A DNA stretch of 64,000 nt from Anoplolepis gracilipes (taxonomy: Eukaryota > Arthropoda > Insecta > Hymenoptera > Formicidae), in assembly GCF_047496725.1 (NCBI RefSeq), contig NC_132973.1:11170233-11234232 (forward strand). The letters are read 5' to 3'. This document shows, piece after piece, positions 33,020-47,013 of the stretch. Position numbers and translations under genes: made by a program. The notes beneath the pieces were generated by a model, which worked only from the letters and a program-made list of their open reading frames with translations, searched no databases and was not told the origin of the DNA. Position 1 is the stretch's first letter; the number at the start of each line of letters is the position of its first letter.

Positions 33020-34625
33020 TCTCAAGGTGAAAATATAAAAAAGACGATTCTATCTAACAAACTTTGTCCCTAAAATATTTGTGTTAATTTGTTAATATTA
33101 TCTGTAAACTGTCAAGTTTCTCTCTTCTAAATTTCATAGAGAATTAAAATATCGATCTAAATTTTTTACGAGTTTGTTTTAGATGCTTTTGATCAAAAAT
33201 TAATATTTCGTCATATTTTTGAAATATACATTTTCAATATATTTTTATAAGGGTCACTTTTTTAAATTAATAAAGAATATTTTAGATACAAAGAGCGAGC
33301 ATTGTTTCGAGACATCGTATCTGCGGTTATCACCTTCTCGGGCTGAAAATATAAAAAACTACAATACGATTTTATTTAACAAACTTTGTCCTTAAAATAT
33401 TTGTGTTAATTTGTTTATATTATTTCTTAAACTGTCAAGTTTCTCTCCTCTAAATTTCAAAGAGAATTAAAATATCGATCTAAATTTTTTACGAGTTTGT
33501 TTTAGATGCTTTTGACCAAAAATTAATATTTCGTCATATTTTTGAAATATACATTTTCAATATATTTTTATAAGGGTCACTTTTTTAAATTAATAAAGAA
33601 TATTTTAGATACAAAGAGCGAGCATTGTTTCGAGACATCGTATCCGCGGTTATCACCCTCTCGGGCTGAAAATATAAAAACTACAATACGATTTTATTTA
33701 ACAAACTTTGTCCCTAAAATATTTGTGTTAGTTTGTTTATATTATTTCTTAAACTGTCAAGTTTCTCTCCTCTAAATTTCAAAGAGAATTAAAATATCGA
33801 TCTAAATTTTTTACGAGTTTGTTTTAGATGCTTTTGATCAAAAATTAATATTTCGTCATATTTTTGAAATATACATTTTCAATATATTTTTATAAGGGTC
33901 ACTTTTTTAAATTAATAAAGAATATTTTAGATACAAAGAGCAAGCATTGTTTCGAGACATCGTATCCGCGGTTATCACCCTCTCGGGCTGAAAATATAAA
34001 AACTACAATACGATTTTATTTAACAAACTTTGTCCCTAAAATATTTGTGTTAATTTGTTTATATTATCTCTAAACTGTCAAGTTTCTCTCTTCTAAATTT
34101 CATAGAGAATTAAAATATCGATCTAAATGTTTTACGAGTTTGTTTTAGATGCTTTTGATCAAAAATTAATATTTCGTCATATTTTTGAAATATACATTTT
34201 CAATATATTTTTATAAGGGTCACTTTTTTAAATTAATAAAGAATATTTTAGATACAAAGAGCGAGCATTGTTTCGAGACATCGTATCCGCGGTTATCACC
34301 CTCTCGGGCTGAAAATATAAAAACTACAATACGATTTTATTTAACAAACTTTGTCCCTAAAATATTTGTGTTAATTTGTTTATATTATCTCTAAACTGTC
34401 AAGTTTCTCTCTTCTAAATTTCATAGAGAATTAAAATATCGATCTAAATGTTTTACGAGTTTGTTTTAGATGCTTTTGATCAAAAATTAATATTTCGTCA
34501 TATTTTTGAAATATACATTTTCGATATATTTTTATAAGAGTCACTTTTTTAAATTAATAAAAAACATTTTAGATAAAAAGAGCGAGCATTGTTCCGAGAC
34601 ATCGTATCCGCGGTTATCACCCTCG
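33020..34625. repeat. Tandem array, five units of about 321 bp
   Basis: The anchor GAAATATACATTTTC occurs at 33221, 33544, 33866, 34187 and 34508, giving periods of 323, 322, 321 and 321. Every unit contains GAGCATTGTTTCGAGACATC (CCGAG in the last), a GCGGTTATCACC segment and AACAAACTTTGTCC. Units 2-5 read an almost identical 64-77 residue frame beginning MKYTFSIYFYK; since the repeat itself explains this conservation I do not call it a gene. The array is AT-rich and satellite-like. It ends where the last unit passes into unique sequence at CCCTCGCTCG. Confidence 0.93.
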
Positions 34626-37600
34626 CTCGACAACGCAAACTGTCGTTGTCGTTGGAATGTTATCGATGCCGAGTACCCGTTCTTGATCTTGCCTCGATAA
34701 GTGCACGATTGTGGCTAAAGCGCAGGAATGGTAATTGTCCTAGAAAACGAGATTCTACAGCTCGGCGCCTTCCCAGCGGTTTCCCAACTCCTAGATTGTG
34801 CAACTACCATTTAATGACTTTGTCAGAGATTTCATTCTCCCTCGCTCGCGGAAACCAGCACCTTTGATCACATTCGAATTAGTCTCTCGAAATTCTTCCA
34901 TTCTCATTTTTATCGCCCCGCATTTTGTTTGTTCTTCTGATCGTTCGCGATTCAAGTTATTTTCCTTGCATTTTAATATCGTTCTGCGTAATTTCAGTTT
35001 CTCTCTTCGCATTCCAATAACACTTTTCGAAACATTTCGAGATTAATGAAGAATTAATTTCTTTCCTCGCTTCTGGTGTCTTATCGATTTATTAACTCGG
35101 TTACCTTAGAAACTTGTAATCTTAAGTCTACAACTCGCACCCAGGTAATGACAAAATCATTATCACCAGGCATCAATATTCATTATCTAAGCGACGAGCA
35201 AAGCAAAGCTTTATAATGTAAATGTAAAATATCTTTATTAATGGAAACGATGAACGCAAAGTTTTTTTCTTTCAATCTCAAGTTTATAAAAAAAAAAAAA
35301 TAACACTTGCGTTAGCAACGTCTGTCTATTCAACTGGAATCCACTCGGTTTTCTCAAGTTTCCGGAAATCCGACATGTACCTATCGAGGTCGACAGTGAA
35401 GGCGATCGCAAGTCTAATTTACGTTAGCCTTAATTCCACTAATTCTCCGTTTAAAACACGCAAGGAGTTATATACATTGGCGTAAATTGCGAGAAAGTCG
35501 TAATTGATTTCACATCGGTTAGGTCCGTGAGCCCAAGTTAAAATCAAGTCAATGACAATGACAATTGATATCGTCGTCTGTAGTGGTAGCTGTCAATGTC
35601 AGCTCGTTTGCGAAAAGAAACGTGCTGACAGTCTCTCTTCGCTGTCACGATTATAACGGCGATAACGATAACGGAATAAAAACAAGCACCTGGCTTTCGT
35701 AATCGATCGCACCCGTACTGTGTACTGTACTTTGTAAGTCGTGACAAAGTTCACTTTTGACGCATCTATGTTATCGAGATCGACTTCCTACTTTAACGAA
35801 AAGATTTGTTTACAGATTTATACTAATTTTATACGTATAAATATATGTAAATTTATATGTAAAATACGTAATTGTTTATAGATTTTTATACCGGGCACGA
35901 TTGAACACAAAAAAAAATGTGTAATGAAAATATTTGTCAAAATATGATTAATTAAAAACATTAATAAAAAAATTGAAAGAAAAAAATACAAGCAGTATGT
36001 ATGCGAATCATGCAACAATGACATACATAAATAAAATTTAAATTAATAAAGTTAACTAACACACATACATACACAACAAAAATGTTTCAGTTTTTTATCC
36101 TTTAAAAATTATTAAAATGGACGGTAACATGTGAAATAAGTAAGAATTAAGAAAAATTGCATAATGTACTGATCCAATTATAAAATAGAACGTGATATCG
36201 TGAACGATATTACAAAGTCGTGATTTCGAGAAGCCGCCATGATTTTCTCCTTAAAACCTGGTTTTTCACCGAGACGGAAAATACTGGAAGCTATTTATTA
36301 CGCAGCGATGTAACGCGCAAATGTCTACTGTTTTGCGATAAACGCAGGAAAAATTATCCAGGGAGTATTGTATTATTGCCTACGTTAATAAATACTTGTG
36401 ACCGACCGCAAAATTCCGGTTTTACGTGAATACGAACGTCCTGTCGGACGATGATTACGTCATCCCTTATCACGGGTATCGTACACTGGCTTATTCTTAT
36501 CGTTTCCTCTAAATATATGCATAATCTTCCTGTATAGTTGCTCTTCGTATGAAAATCTTTTATTTTCTATGATAAAATTTTTATAATTCTTTGTATGCTT
36601 TATATCCTGTTACATTCCTTTATACTTAACATTTCAGAAATATCAAGAATTCTGTTTTACATCAAAAATTTAAGATTAAATTAAATGTATAGAATTTTTA
36701 ATTATTTATTTTAAAAAGAATAAATAAAAAGTTTAAATTTATCGTCAATTCTTATCTCTTTTAACGAAGATTCGGATAATGATCAAAATAATTGCAACGC
36801 AATTCAACGGAATAATCTTTAGTCGATCTTACCGTTTTTCAGCGAATAACATGCCAATTTCGCGGAACTTTTGCATAATGCTTGATTACTTATTACGTTC
36901 AATCTCGGATCGTAAACATAGTTTACGATGCAAGCATATAACTAAGGATCTAGTTAAAGTATCAATACTCAGATCGCATTTAAAATAAACGGAATTAATG
37001 TAAAAAAAGAAACGTAAAGTCCTTTCGATATTTTATCTTCGATATTAAGTTTAATTAGATTTTATCTTCAATTTAATAGGTATCTGCGAATATACCTTGG
37101 ATAGCACTGATATGTTCATAAAGAGAAGATTAAATAATGTTAAATGGATAAGACAGTATCGATTAATAAAAATTAAATTAAATACACGTGTAGTTCGAAT
37201 GAAATTGAGAAAGACTAACATATTAAATTAAATATCGCGTTGCAGCATCTCGGGATGCGGGCGCGATCTGCATCTGCGTGTGTCACGCAGATGTACGGAA
37301 AAATGGTTTTGCGATACGGGTCTTTTTACGTGCTCCCATGATCTTTCGACCAGGATATGTCAACTTGTCGATTCAGAAAAATATTTTGTTAATGTAGATA
37401 GATTTCTAGATGTCTCAATTCAAATTTATCGCTACTTTTTGTATCTGTTAGAATATTGTTTGTCACCTACAGAATTTATAGCAGCAATATTCTAGCGATA
37501 CCTCTAGAAAATTTAGATCCCATTGCCAAATATTAATCACAAATATAATTGTCCTTGACAATAGGCCTTAAAGATAGACATCGCAGAAAAATTTTCTGTC

Positions 37601-39202
37601 TAAATTACACTAATAGTACAGATATAAATTCTGTCTCTGTCATTTAAATTGATTAAATGCAAAATATATGCAGTATCACAGTATATAATATATCAGGATA
37701 TAATATATCGCTAATAATTTATCAGGAAGAAAATTATTCTTAAACAACAAGAATATTTTTTAATTGGACTATATAAAATGTCTTCATCCAAGCAAATTTT
37801 TATTATTTAACGCAATATAATCTCATTTCAAGATTTACATTTTGAAATTAAAGATATTGTCAATATAAGAATATTCTTTTTTTCTGTGTAATAGAAATTA
37901 ACGAGGCGAGGACCAGTTTTTGCAACAAAAAAATAAATTCCATTTTATTCCATTTCCATTGCTATTGGTTCCAATCAATGCTTCTGATCAATATTAACGC
38001 TTCGGAAAAACGGCTGAATAACGGTGGATGAAAACCACTGCCTACTCACATGTCTTTAAGCCACGTAAAACAATGAATGTCGTGAATGACATATGGCGAC
38101 CAGTTGCAAAAAGCATTAAAAAAATGATAAAAGATAGATATACTGTCGAGATAAGATATTACTGTGTCACAGCTCGTCGTTAAATACGAATATGTGACAA
38201 TTGCTTTTCTAAAACAAACACGCATAAACTATAAAAAATGACGACAATATTTTACGATCGAGTGACTCACTGCACGCGTCTATATAATACAATAGAAGAA
38301 TCAAATTAAAAATAATTACATGCGTGTCGTGATATTTTTAAAAATGGACTTTCGTAAAAGTTTTAGTTTGACATTTAAAATATTTGGGAGAGAGACACGG
38401 TATGATATTTTTAAGACAGCCAAAGCCAGATCTGGCGAACGGTTCTTCGCGTGCATGGAAAACAATTCTGAGAATCGCAGTAAAACAGTGATGCAGTGCA
38501 AAAATAAATGATAAAGTTGTCGCTATCGAGAGTAATGATCGTGTCGCTCTTATCTTATCGCCATGGAATTTCTTCGTTCTCTTTAAAGCCGGCTACTGTG
38601 TGTGTGTGTCGACGAAAGTGGAGCGCACATTTCGGATGCGCTTCATCGATTAACCGAGGAAAAAAAAAAGTTCTCTGCATATTTTCGTAAAGTATAATAT
38701 TTTCGCTCTTTGACGTTCGTTCTTCCGTTCATAATTTCTTCGATAGAACTGTCAAAAATAGTTAAAAGGGCAGCTGCTGGAAGCTTCGATACGCGAAGTA
38801 CGAAGCATTATAATCATCTGAGAAAGCTATTTTCATCCTGGCGTCAATATCAAGGATCTACACGTCAGCGAGCGTTTAATATCGAGCTATGGCGATAGGA
38901 AAGAAATCTCATATCGAGTTTTAATAATTCACTCACGACACACGATTCAATTATGATCGAAGCTAACGGACAGCCAAAGTATACTTTCGCTCCATATCGG
39001 ATGGAGAAAACTAGCCAAACGCATTTTTGTCGCATACTCGATCACTTGCATTCCGCTCTAATTGTTGCACGCATTTTTCTCTTATTATCAGCATCATATC
39101 CATCATAGCATTTGATGCGATAACAAACTTAATTTGAGCGAATCTATCGTTCAACAATTTATTCAAAGAAAAAAAATTCGATTCGAGAGCACCAAGAATG
39201 TA
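34626..39202. other. Gene-poor stretch
   Basis: No exon or RNA gene was recognised. The sequence alternates AT-rich and moderately GC-rich pieces (for example 34630-34900, 35340-35720 and 38500-38900). Frames are all under 80 residues and without recognisable motifs. Confidence 0.4.
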
Positions 39203-39712
39203 GGGTAAACTCGGGTAAGATGGCCCTAGTTTTTAAAAATGCAAAAAACATACTTTTATTTCTGTTATTTTTTTAATAATGTGTAGTTTGGCATATTATC
39301 TTCACTGAAGCTTAAATTACGTAATATTATCGAAATTAAAAGGAAAATTTATATTATCAAAATAGTACAACATAAGCATTGGCCATCTTACCCAACTTTT
39401 AAGGAAAAGATGGCCATAATATTTATAAAAAATAGAACAATTTACATATCTTTATAATATATCTAACGTCGATTACGATAGCTTAACTGTCATTTATTCG
39501 ACGTTATAACCGTTTTTAGTGGACGCATGAAAAACTTTGCAGGTAGTCAAAAGTAAAAATATGATATAAGATTCACAATATCGTTATTTCGAATAATGAA
39601 TGCACATAAACTACTGTAAATATCAATTATCTTTGATAATGACTAAAAAAGTGGACTATGCAGCGATTATTGAAAATATTACAGCCTATGGCCATCATAC
39701 CCTAGTTTACCC
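39203..39712. mobile_element. GGGTAAACT-type TIR element, copy B (best preserved)
   Basis: 510 bp. It starts GGGTAAACTCGGGTAAGATG (then GCC) and ends, in reverse complement, GGGTAAACTAGGGTATGATG (then GCC): inverted ends of about 23 bases with two mismatches. TA flanks both sides (39201-39202 and 39713-39714), which fits a Tc1/mariner-type TA target duplication. The interior has no coding capacity. The AAGATGGCC motif recurs inside the element. Confidence 0.9.
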
Positions 39713-42700
39713 TATTTAAAAAAATTTCTGGTTCTGTAAAAATCATTAAATATTCTTAATGTATCTTGGCATTTCAGCTTCATTGAGATCGCACGCTCTA
39801 GTAATGATTAGCAGAGACTTCTGTGCGGCCTTCATCCTTTGATCATTCACGGTCGGCTTCTTGCTCGCAATTGCGATCGCGATAGAGATAGCACGCGAGA
39901 TGCGCGACACGGATAACAAACACGCGGCAGGGCGGGACACTGATATTATGTTTGAAAAGTGAGCATACGTGTCCAATGCGGTAATGGGCCCCGCGTGAGT
40001 TGCCTACGGGAGGATGTCTGCCCCATTCCCTTCTTGTTCTCAACACCTTCTTGTTCACAGAAACTACCTTTGGCTGCAGCTATTCGTTTTGATAGCCCTC
40101 TCCAAAACACGCGTTATTATACTATGTATTTCAGAGCTTTTCGATGAAAAAAAATTCACAGCTGATGTTTAACAGTTAGCTCTAAAAAGCTCCAACTTTA
40201 TTGCTGAAGAAAATCAGACTAACTGTTATCACGCATTTTTCTTGTACGTATGTTATACTTTTATTTTATTTTATATCATATGTCTGTGTTAAATCTCTCT
40301 TAAATATATTTTTTGATTATTATTTTTTACGCACACTTTACGCCGATTTAAATGTCTACTTGAATCGATCCAACATGAAAAATTCACTAATCGATTTCGC
40401 CGATGGCTCGGCAAATATATGAATAGACTCACTACGTGTATTGATGGGACGCAATTATGGCAATAACGGTAGCTAAGAAATACGACGACAATCTGTGATG
40501 AAAGTTAAGCAACGTTTTAATCATTGTTCCATTACCTATTCTTCTTCTCCGTCTTCTTCTTCTTCTTCTTCTCGTCGTCTCTTCCTTTCCTTTACGAGTT
40601 TCGCCACGTGACAGCTATGCGAATGTTATTACGATCATGCATGCGTACATTACTATCATGGTAGCAGCAGGCAATCCCGGTGCCTCCTGTCATAAATGTA
40701 CGACTTCTTTTTCAAGCCCTAGAAATGCGTTTCATTCGAGCGAAATACGAGCCACGATGACTAAAGAGAAAATATATAGTGAACGACGAACCTAATGCAG
40801 ACATCTTAATCGTGCAAAATATAAAACAACCATGGATTCTGATCCTAAAATAGACACAAAGAAATTAAACTTCTAGACTTGTAAAGACTACAACTAAAAG
40901 GGAGAATTCAGTATCTCTATTATATTTTAATTTTTTCCTCATTGTCAGTAAAATAAAATATCAAATTAATTCGAAACGTATGAGAGGCTCGTATTAATGG
41001 TTTTAATTATAAAATTTATCGTTGAAATATTCTTTTGAATCTCTCGTACATAAAGCCTTGCCATTGGAGACTGGAAAATAATCCCGGCAGATGATGGTTA
41101 AATATTTTTTTGGAATACATTAACTTGCAATTCTCAAGAGAGGCAAAATCTGCGAGTTACGATAACTCGCGCTTCTTTCACCACGCAAAGTACCGCAAAG
41201 TCTTCCTGATTGTAGGCAGCGAGACAATGGACGAGATATGATGATGCGAGAGAGAAGAGAGTGGAATGAGAGAAAGAGTATCTCGAGAAGACTCGGCGAT
41301 ACAACCGTTGCAGCCTCCGGCTGTCCATTAGATCGAACGTGTGCGATAACTCGACTACGATTGTTGCATCGCCATTAAAAATGCGCAGCATTCGCGGGGG
41401 TGGATGAACGCGCATATTGCAATCGATCCTATATCCTCGCGATTCAGATATATTGACGAGAGAACCGAGAGAACCAAGAGAACCGAGACGTTGAAGAGGC
41501 GGCGGAGATATGAGATTCATTAGAATGATAGAATATGAGGTAATTATGCATGATCTGTTGAAAATGTACAATATAGCTCAACCGAGAGAACTTGACATGA
41601 ATAAGATTCCACATTGTCACGCGAAATATATAGAGAATCTTTTAACAATAGGCCTTAATTTTATCGATAAAATCAATAATAAATTTGAAAGAGTCCATTT
41701 TTCTTATAATACGATAAAATAGTCGCTAATAATCTTTTTAATCTTTTTAATAATCAAATATATAGAGATATTGTACTTTTTTTATCTTTTTTTAATTATA
41801 ATCAAAAATTTCCCATCAACAATTTTTTATTCTACTTGTTATTTTATTTTAATGTACTCAAACTGTCATTCATTTTCTTTTGATAGCCAAAATAAAACAT
41901 TGGACGGGGAAACTTTCTTTTCTCACAATTACATGACAAAGAATCATGCGAGCTGAAAGTGCGGAAACGTTATTATTTCTCGAATGATTGTGATATTAAG
42001 GGAAAAATTTTTAATGTTATACATTTGTCGTAGCGATAAACGGCATCGATACACTTGATTCAGACTTGTTTCGGATAAATTCGGCTGTTCGGTTCAAATA
42101 TATTGATCAAAACTATTTTTAAGATATTTTATTGTTAAAATATCGATATAGGGTTAAAATGATCCATATATTCTGCGAATGAAATCTCAGCTTAATCGAT
42201 AAAAAAAGTGTTTAAAAAATTATTTTTTAACTTCTGTTGCACTTGATCATTTTCTACAAATGTCAAGGAATATATAAATGTTTTGTAGATTTTTTTTCAA
42301 GCATTTTGGACAGCTAAAAATGCGACAAGATGTCGTGGCCAGAGCAAAAAACATGTGTGACCTGTAAAGAGTTATACATGTCATATGCACATTTGCTTTC
42401 CTCGCACGAGAAAATGATCGGCCTTGAACTCTCTTTTTCTCTCTCTCTCTCTCGCAACCTTGACGTAGGTTCCATCGATCATGAACGCGCAGCGTGCGGG
42501 TCCCGACAAATTACTTAATTGATATCCAGCCGATTCGAGACGGTCAAGTCAGCTTTGCGGGCGCATCGCGGGCCCCATTAAGGCGAATTTGCACGCTTCT
42601 CTTTCGATCCTCGGATCCGTGAATCGTCCGTGACGAAAGAAAAACGAATCGGATAATACTCGGGCAAAAACGATCTAATAAAATTTCTGGGAGAAAATCA

Positions 42701-45700
42701 ACCGCGCAATTTCGTCCGCGTCGAGAAATCTGTCATTAAAATTTGATCCAGCGACGCGGTAGGACATATGAGCGGAGAGTAGTTTGTAATTATGTTGTTA
42801 TATATATAGATTGATGTTATGTAGGTAATAGTAGTATTCAAACACACGGGTGGAGTTTCGTAATTTTGTTTTTGCGATTTTTCAGATACTACATTGCGAG
42901 TCGTTTATACCCTCTTTCCTTCTCCTCTGACAAAAATCTTCTCTCCCTCCCTCTCATTCACATTCTCGTTTACGGTATTTATTCTTGTTGTAGATTCGCT
43001 TTCACTCTCGGTTTTGTTCTTTTGCAGCTTCTCATGCGCTTAAACAAAAAAATTCATCTTTCATCCAACGCGTTCACGTGTCGAGGAACACGATCATCAA
43101 GCTCGAACCGTGTAAATTTGCTTTTACGCGCCTTTTCACTTGGCTATCATCCTTGCTTTGTATTGCTTTCTCGACACTCGATTAATTCTCTCTTTTTCTC
43201 TATTTTGTATATTTTTTTAATGTTGAAATAACTGCAATTTTTCGCAATCATATCAACTGAACCGGATAATCATCTTTCTTCGGCGATTGTGATTTTAATT
43301 GTAATCGTCGGACGATTCGGAAAAAAAACTATGGTATGGAAAGCAATTTTAATTTTAACTTTTTAGCATATCTATTCCCAATCATGTACGTAATTTTCCA
43401 TCAGGTTTTGAAATGTAAATATTATATTACATAATGTTTCTTCTCCTTCATTACAGTACTCTTATATAATAAGATTAAGTCACCTAGGAAAATTTTTTAA
43501 AAAAAATTTCTGACTAGAACCTGATCTACAGTAAATAATTTAGATTTTTCTTTCGAAAAAGAGACTCGACAGAGGTTGAATTGAAATTATTCGTACGCAT
43601 AATCCTGAGGGTTTCATCCATGCTTCGGACATGCGCATGTGTACGCAGTTGAGGGATCAACGGCATCACATGGGGCGAGAGACACACGGCGGAGTCACGG
43701 GCGCGCGACACGTCTGGTGTAGACGTAATGCCACGCGTATATCCGGAGAACAGAATCTGACAGAATGCACGTGACACGTGCGCCGAGTGTCTCTCGCGCC
43801 ATGCGCGACCTCGTGGTGCGATACGACTCGTTGAACAAGAAGCTAGTGGACTAGTGGACTCGAAGACGGGTGATGTCCTTCGGTGAAGCTACCAAACACA
43901 GTATCCGATAGATAATTAGATAAAGAATATATGTGTGTAACGTATTTTTCAAATTTGCTCAATATATTACAAGTTTCTTATCTCTCGTTATCTATCGTTG
44001 TATTAATACATACACAGTAGTTGATCGATAAAAGAAATATTCCCTTGACCTAAATTTCAAATTTGTATTTTAAGCGATAAGACACTCTATTTCTATGTTA
44101 TTTTACAAATATCTTAGATTTTCAGACTTGATTTTTTTAGACTTACATTAATATTCGTAATCTTTTCGGTGATTGGATCGATTGATAAATTATCTAAAGA
44201 AGCACATATCGAATTGTTTTACTACAACATTAAGATTAACAATGTGTGTGAAAAAAAAATATATATACATATAATAATTAAATATTTTTTTTTATCAGAA
44301 TAGAAATGTGAGCGTGATTGATATAATATAAAGAAAACAACCTATGATAAAATCATATAAACTTTGATCTTCTCTTTATCATGTTTCTTATCAGTGTCTT
44401 TAGACAAAGAAAAAGAATTTCCCATTTATTTGTAACATTTATTATTTATAACATTTTGTAAAACTAATTTTCGCAATACTTTCTAGAATTGCATCTTAGG
44501 ATGCTAATTAATGAAATTTCAATTCTCTTAGAATATTACGGTTGTGTCGCGTGATAGAATCATTTAGAGGCGATGATTTTATACATGAGAAATTTACCTG
44601 ATCGTTTTCCTATCCTCCGCGCGACGATGACGATGTGCTTGTCGTTTTTGTCCTGCCGTGAAATTCCAATGTCGATAGTCATCTCTTACACGCTATTTAC
44701 ATTTAATTTTATAACTGTGTTCGCGGAAAATGCAAGATTGAACGAAGGGACAATCTCTCAGGTCATTAAGTACGGGTGAAGAAACGCGTGAGCGCATCAT
44801 TGGTAAGTTATAGAGTCATATCGTTCACATATTGTTCATAGTTAGTCCTTATTAAGTATCCTTTGAACCTTTATTGAACCTTTCTTGCTTTTTTTTGTCG
44901 AAAACTTGTGACAGCAAAAAAACATTTCACGGCATCTCGTTGCATGTGATTTTTCATATCTTTTATCGGAGTTTAAAAATAAAGAAAAAAAAGTTTTCAG
45001 TAGAGTAAAAAAAAAACCTTTCTTCCTGAGATAAATTAAATCGAGATAGCCATCGCGTATATCACGGCCAATAAAACAAACTCACTCTCGATGCCGTCAC
45101 CTAATTACGCTTTTAATTACGAAACGAAACCTTGTGTTAATTAGTATTATCGCTGTATTATACGAACGTTGATTTTATCTGTTGTTAGGAAGCAATCTAA
45201 TTCCATTAATTAGGCTGAATTGTTTTAATTGATTGAATTAAAACTTTATAGTTTTGTAAAAGTTGAAAAATCTTCCGCGCACGAATAATAATCTCTACTA
45301 ATCGTAGCAACTGATCGCTCGCTTTCCGAGGCTCTCGGTTCACTTTTCATTTCGTTCGCGCGCATAATTATCGTTCATCATCTCGCTCGCCGAGCAAGAA
45401 GCAGGTACATACTTGAAGAGATGTGTTTCGGCGCATAAATCTTGATAAGCATAAAACGCGAGAAGCTCTAACGGTATGCGCGCACGAATGATTAGCACAC
45501 TAACCAACATCGAGAGAAGTCTCTCGACTGCGCTTGTCGATCGTATAGTGGCAGCATTCTCAGAGAAAATTATGCACGTGCAACGTGCATGTCAATATGC
45601 AAATAGGATAATTATAAATTTAATGGAGTACAGAAAGGCACTTTTACTCGTTCAGTCTTGAGTAACGTCCAATATCTCTTCTAATCTGGCAAAATTTAGA

Positions 45701-46052
45701 TAATATTGTAATTAGAAAAACAAATAATAATTAATTAAATATATGTAGACATTTTTCTCTTTAATTAGTGGAAATAAATTTGTATAGAAATTACATTAGA
45801 ATTATATTATTTGTCAACAGAGGCAACAATTTGATTTGGTAAATTCTTTCTATTTAGACTGTCGCGTTTCGCAGTAAATCAAATATTTCAGAGACAATAT
45901 TTGCGGTGAATATTGAAACAAAATTTCCTTATAGTAATTTTCTTTTCTGCAAAACACAAATCATTCGCGTGTCGAAAAGATGTGTTTTGCATAAACACAT
46001 ATTTACAGAATAAGTAAATCATCGTAATAATCGTCAATACTGTCAATGATCC
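39713..46052. other. Gene-poor stretch
   Basis: No gene supported. Present are a CTT/TTC-rich tract near 40540-40580, a (CT)n run near 42433-42452, and purine-rich pieces. Frames at 42866-43231 (121 residues, hydrophobic), 44573-44779 (68 residues, with a hydrophobic stretch resembling a signal peptide) and 41134-41571 (minus, 145 residues) have no recognisable family and no convincing splice context. Confidence 0.4.
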
Positions 46053-46679
46053 CAGGTAGCAAGCACATGTCATTTTGACGTCGAAAACTGGTCATTTCTG
46101 GTTCAATGACGTCACGTGACCAAATAATATCTAATTTAAAACGTCTTTTTTTATGATGTCTTAATGATGTTGTAAGAAAACGTCCATAATATCGTGATTC
46201 TTAAGTCATTATTATAAATTGCCCAAGTATTACTATTTTTTAACTAAAAACTCATTTAATTTCTTATAATATCTTAAATTATTAAAACAATTTTGTGTAT
46301 GATTTTGATATTCACAATTCTCAGGGCCCTAACATGAATTTTCTCTATAACACGGGACTTGATCGTGACATTTGATCATGAATCTTGTCCTCTAGCGTGA
46401 AATCGTGAACTCGTGAAAAGTTTCATTAACGAATTCAATATTTGTGAATGAATTTTTTACTTTTTACGACTTCACGCTAAAGGAAAAGATTCATGATCAA
46501 ATATCATTAAAATGTCACTAATAGATCTAAAATGGTCACAAAGTCATGTCTTTTTAACATCTTGAAATGTCGTCATCGGTCTGTGACATTAGTCCGTCAT
46601 TTTTACGTCATTACATCACGTCATATTTGGTTCGAACTGACCATATTTTGACGTCAAAATGTCGTGTGCTTGCTACCTG
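46053..46679. mobile_element. TIR element ending CAGGTAGCAAGCAC, full-length copy
   Basis: 627 bp, starting CAGGTAGCAAGCACATGTCA and ending, in reverse complement, CAGGTAGCAAGCACACGACA; after that both arms read CATTTTGACGTC. The outer parts are shared with the shorter copy at 20073-20260, which is in the opposite orientation. No transposase frame is seen and no clear target duplication could be assigned. The interior contains its own inverted repeat, listed separately. Confidence 0.85.
46356..46507. repeat. Inverted repeat nested in the 46-kb element
   Basis: Arms of about 40 bases: one carries ATTTGATCATGAATCTTGTC followed by CTCTAGCGTGAAATCGTGAA, and the other, in reverse complement, ATTTGATCATGAATCTTTTC followed by CTTTAGCGTGAAGTCGTAAA. 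A spacer of about 60 bases separates them. The shorter copy of the outer element at 20 kb lacks this segment. Confidence 0.85.
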
Positions 46680-46972
46680 AAATTTTTCCTTTATTGATGA
46701 GGGAAACGTGAAAATCAGAACATGTTTGCAAGAAAAATTTTGCGGTCCAGATACTCAACAGCATCCAATATAAATCTAGTTTAGCGAGAATTCAAAGAGC
46801 CACCTATATGTTTACGATACAAATCGCTTGATTTCACTTTACTCCATTAGTTGTCACATATTCTAGATCCTGTCCTCCAACTATCAAACCAAAATCGACC
46901 GCGAAAAAGCGCTTATCTCTCGACAATCTCAACTAGAAAATGGAAATGTGTATAATAAATAAATTTATAAAC

Positions 46973-47013
<41 letters not shown>

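Noticed and set aside
33542..34700. Four similar 64-77 residue frames (MKYTFSIYFYK...)
   Set aside because: They repeat because the DNA is a 321-bp tandem array; no start context, motif or splice signal supports a protein.
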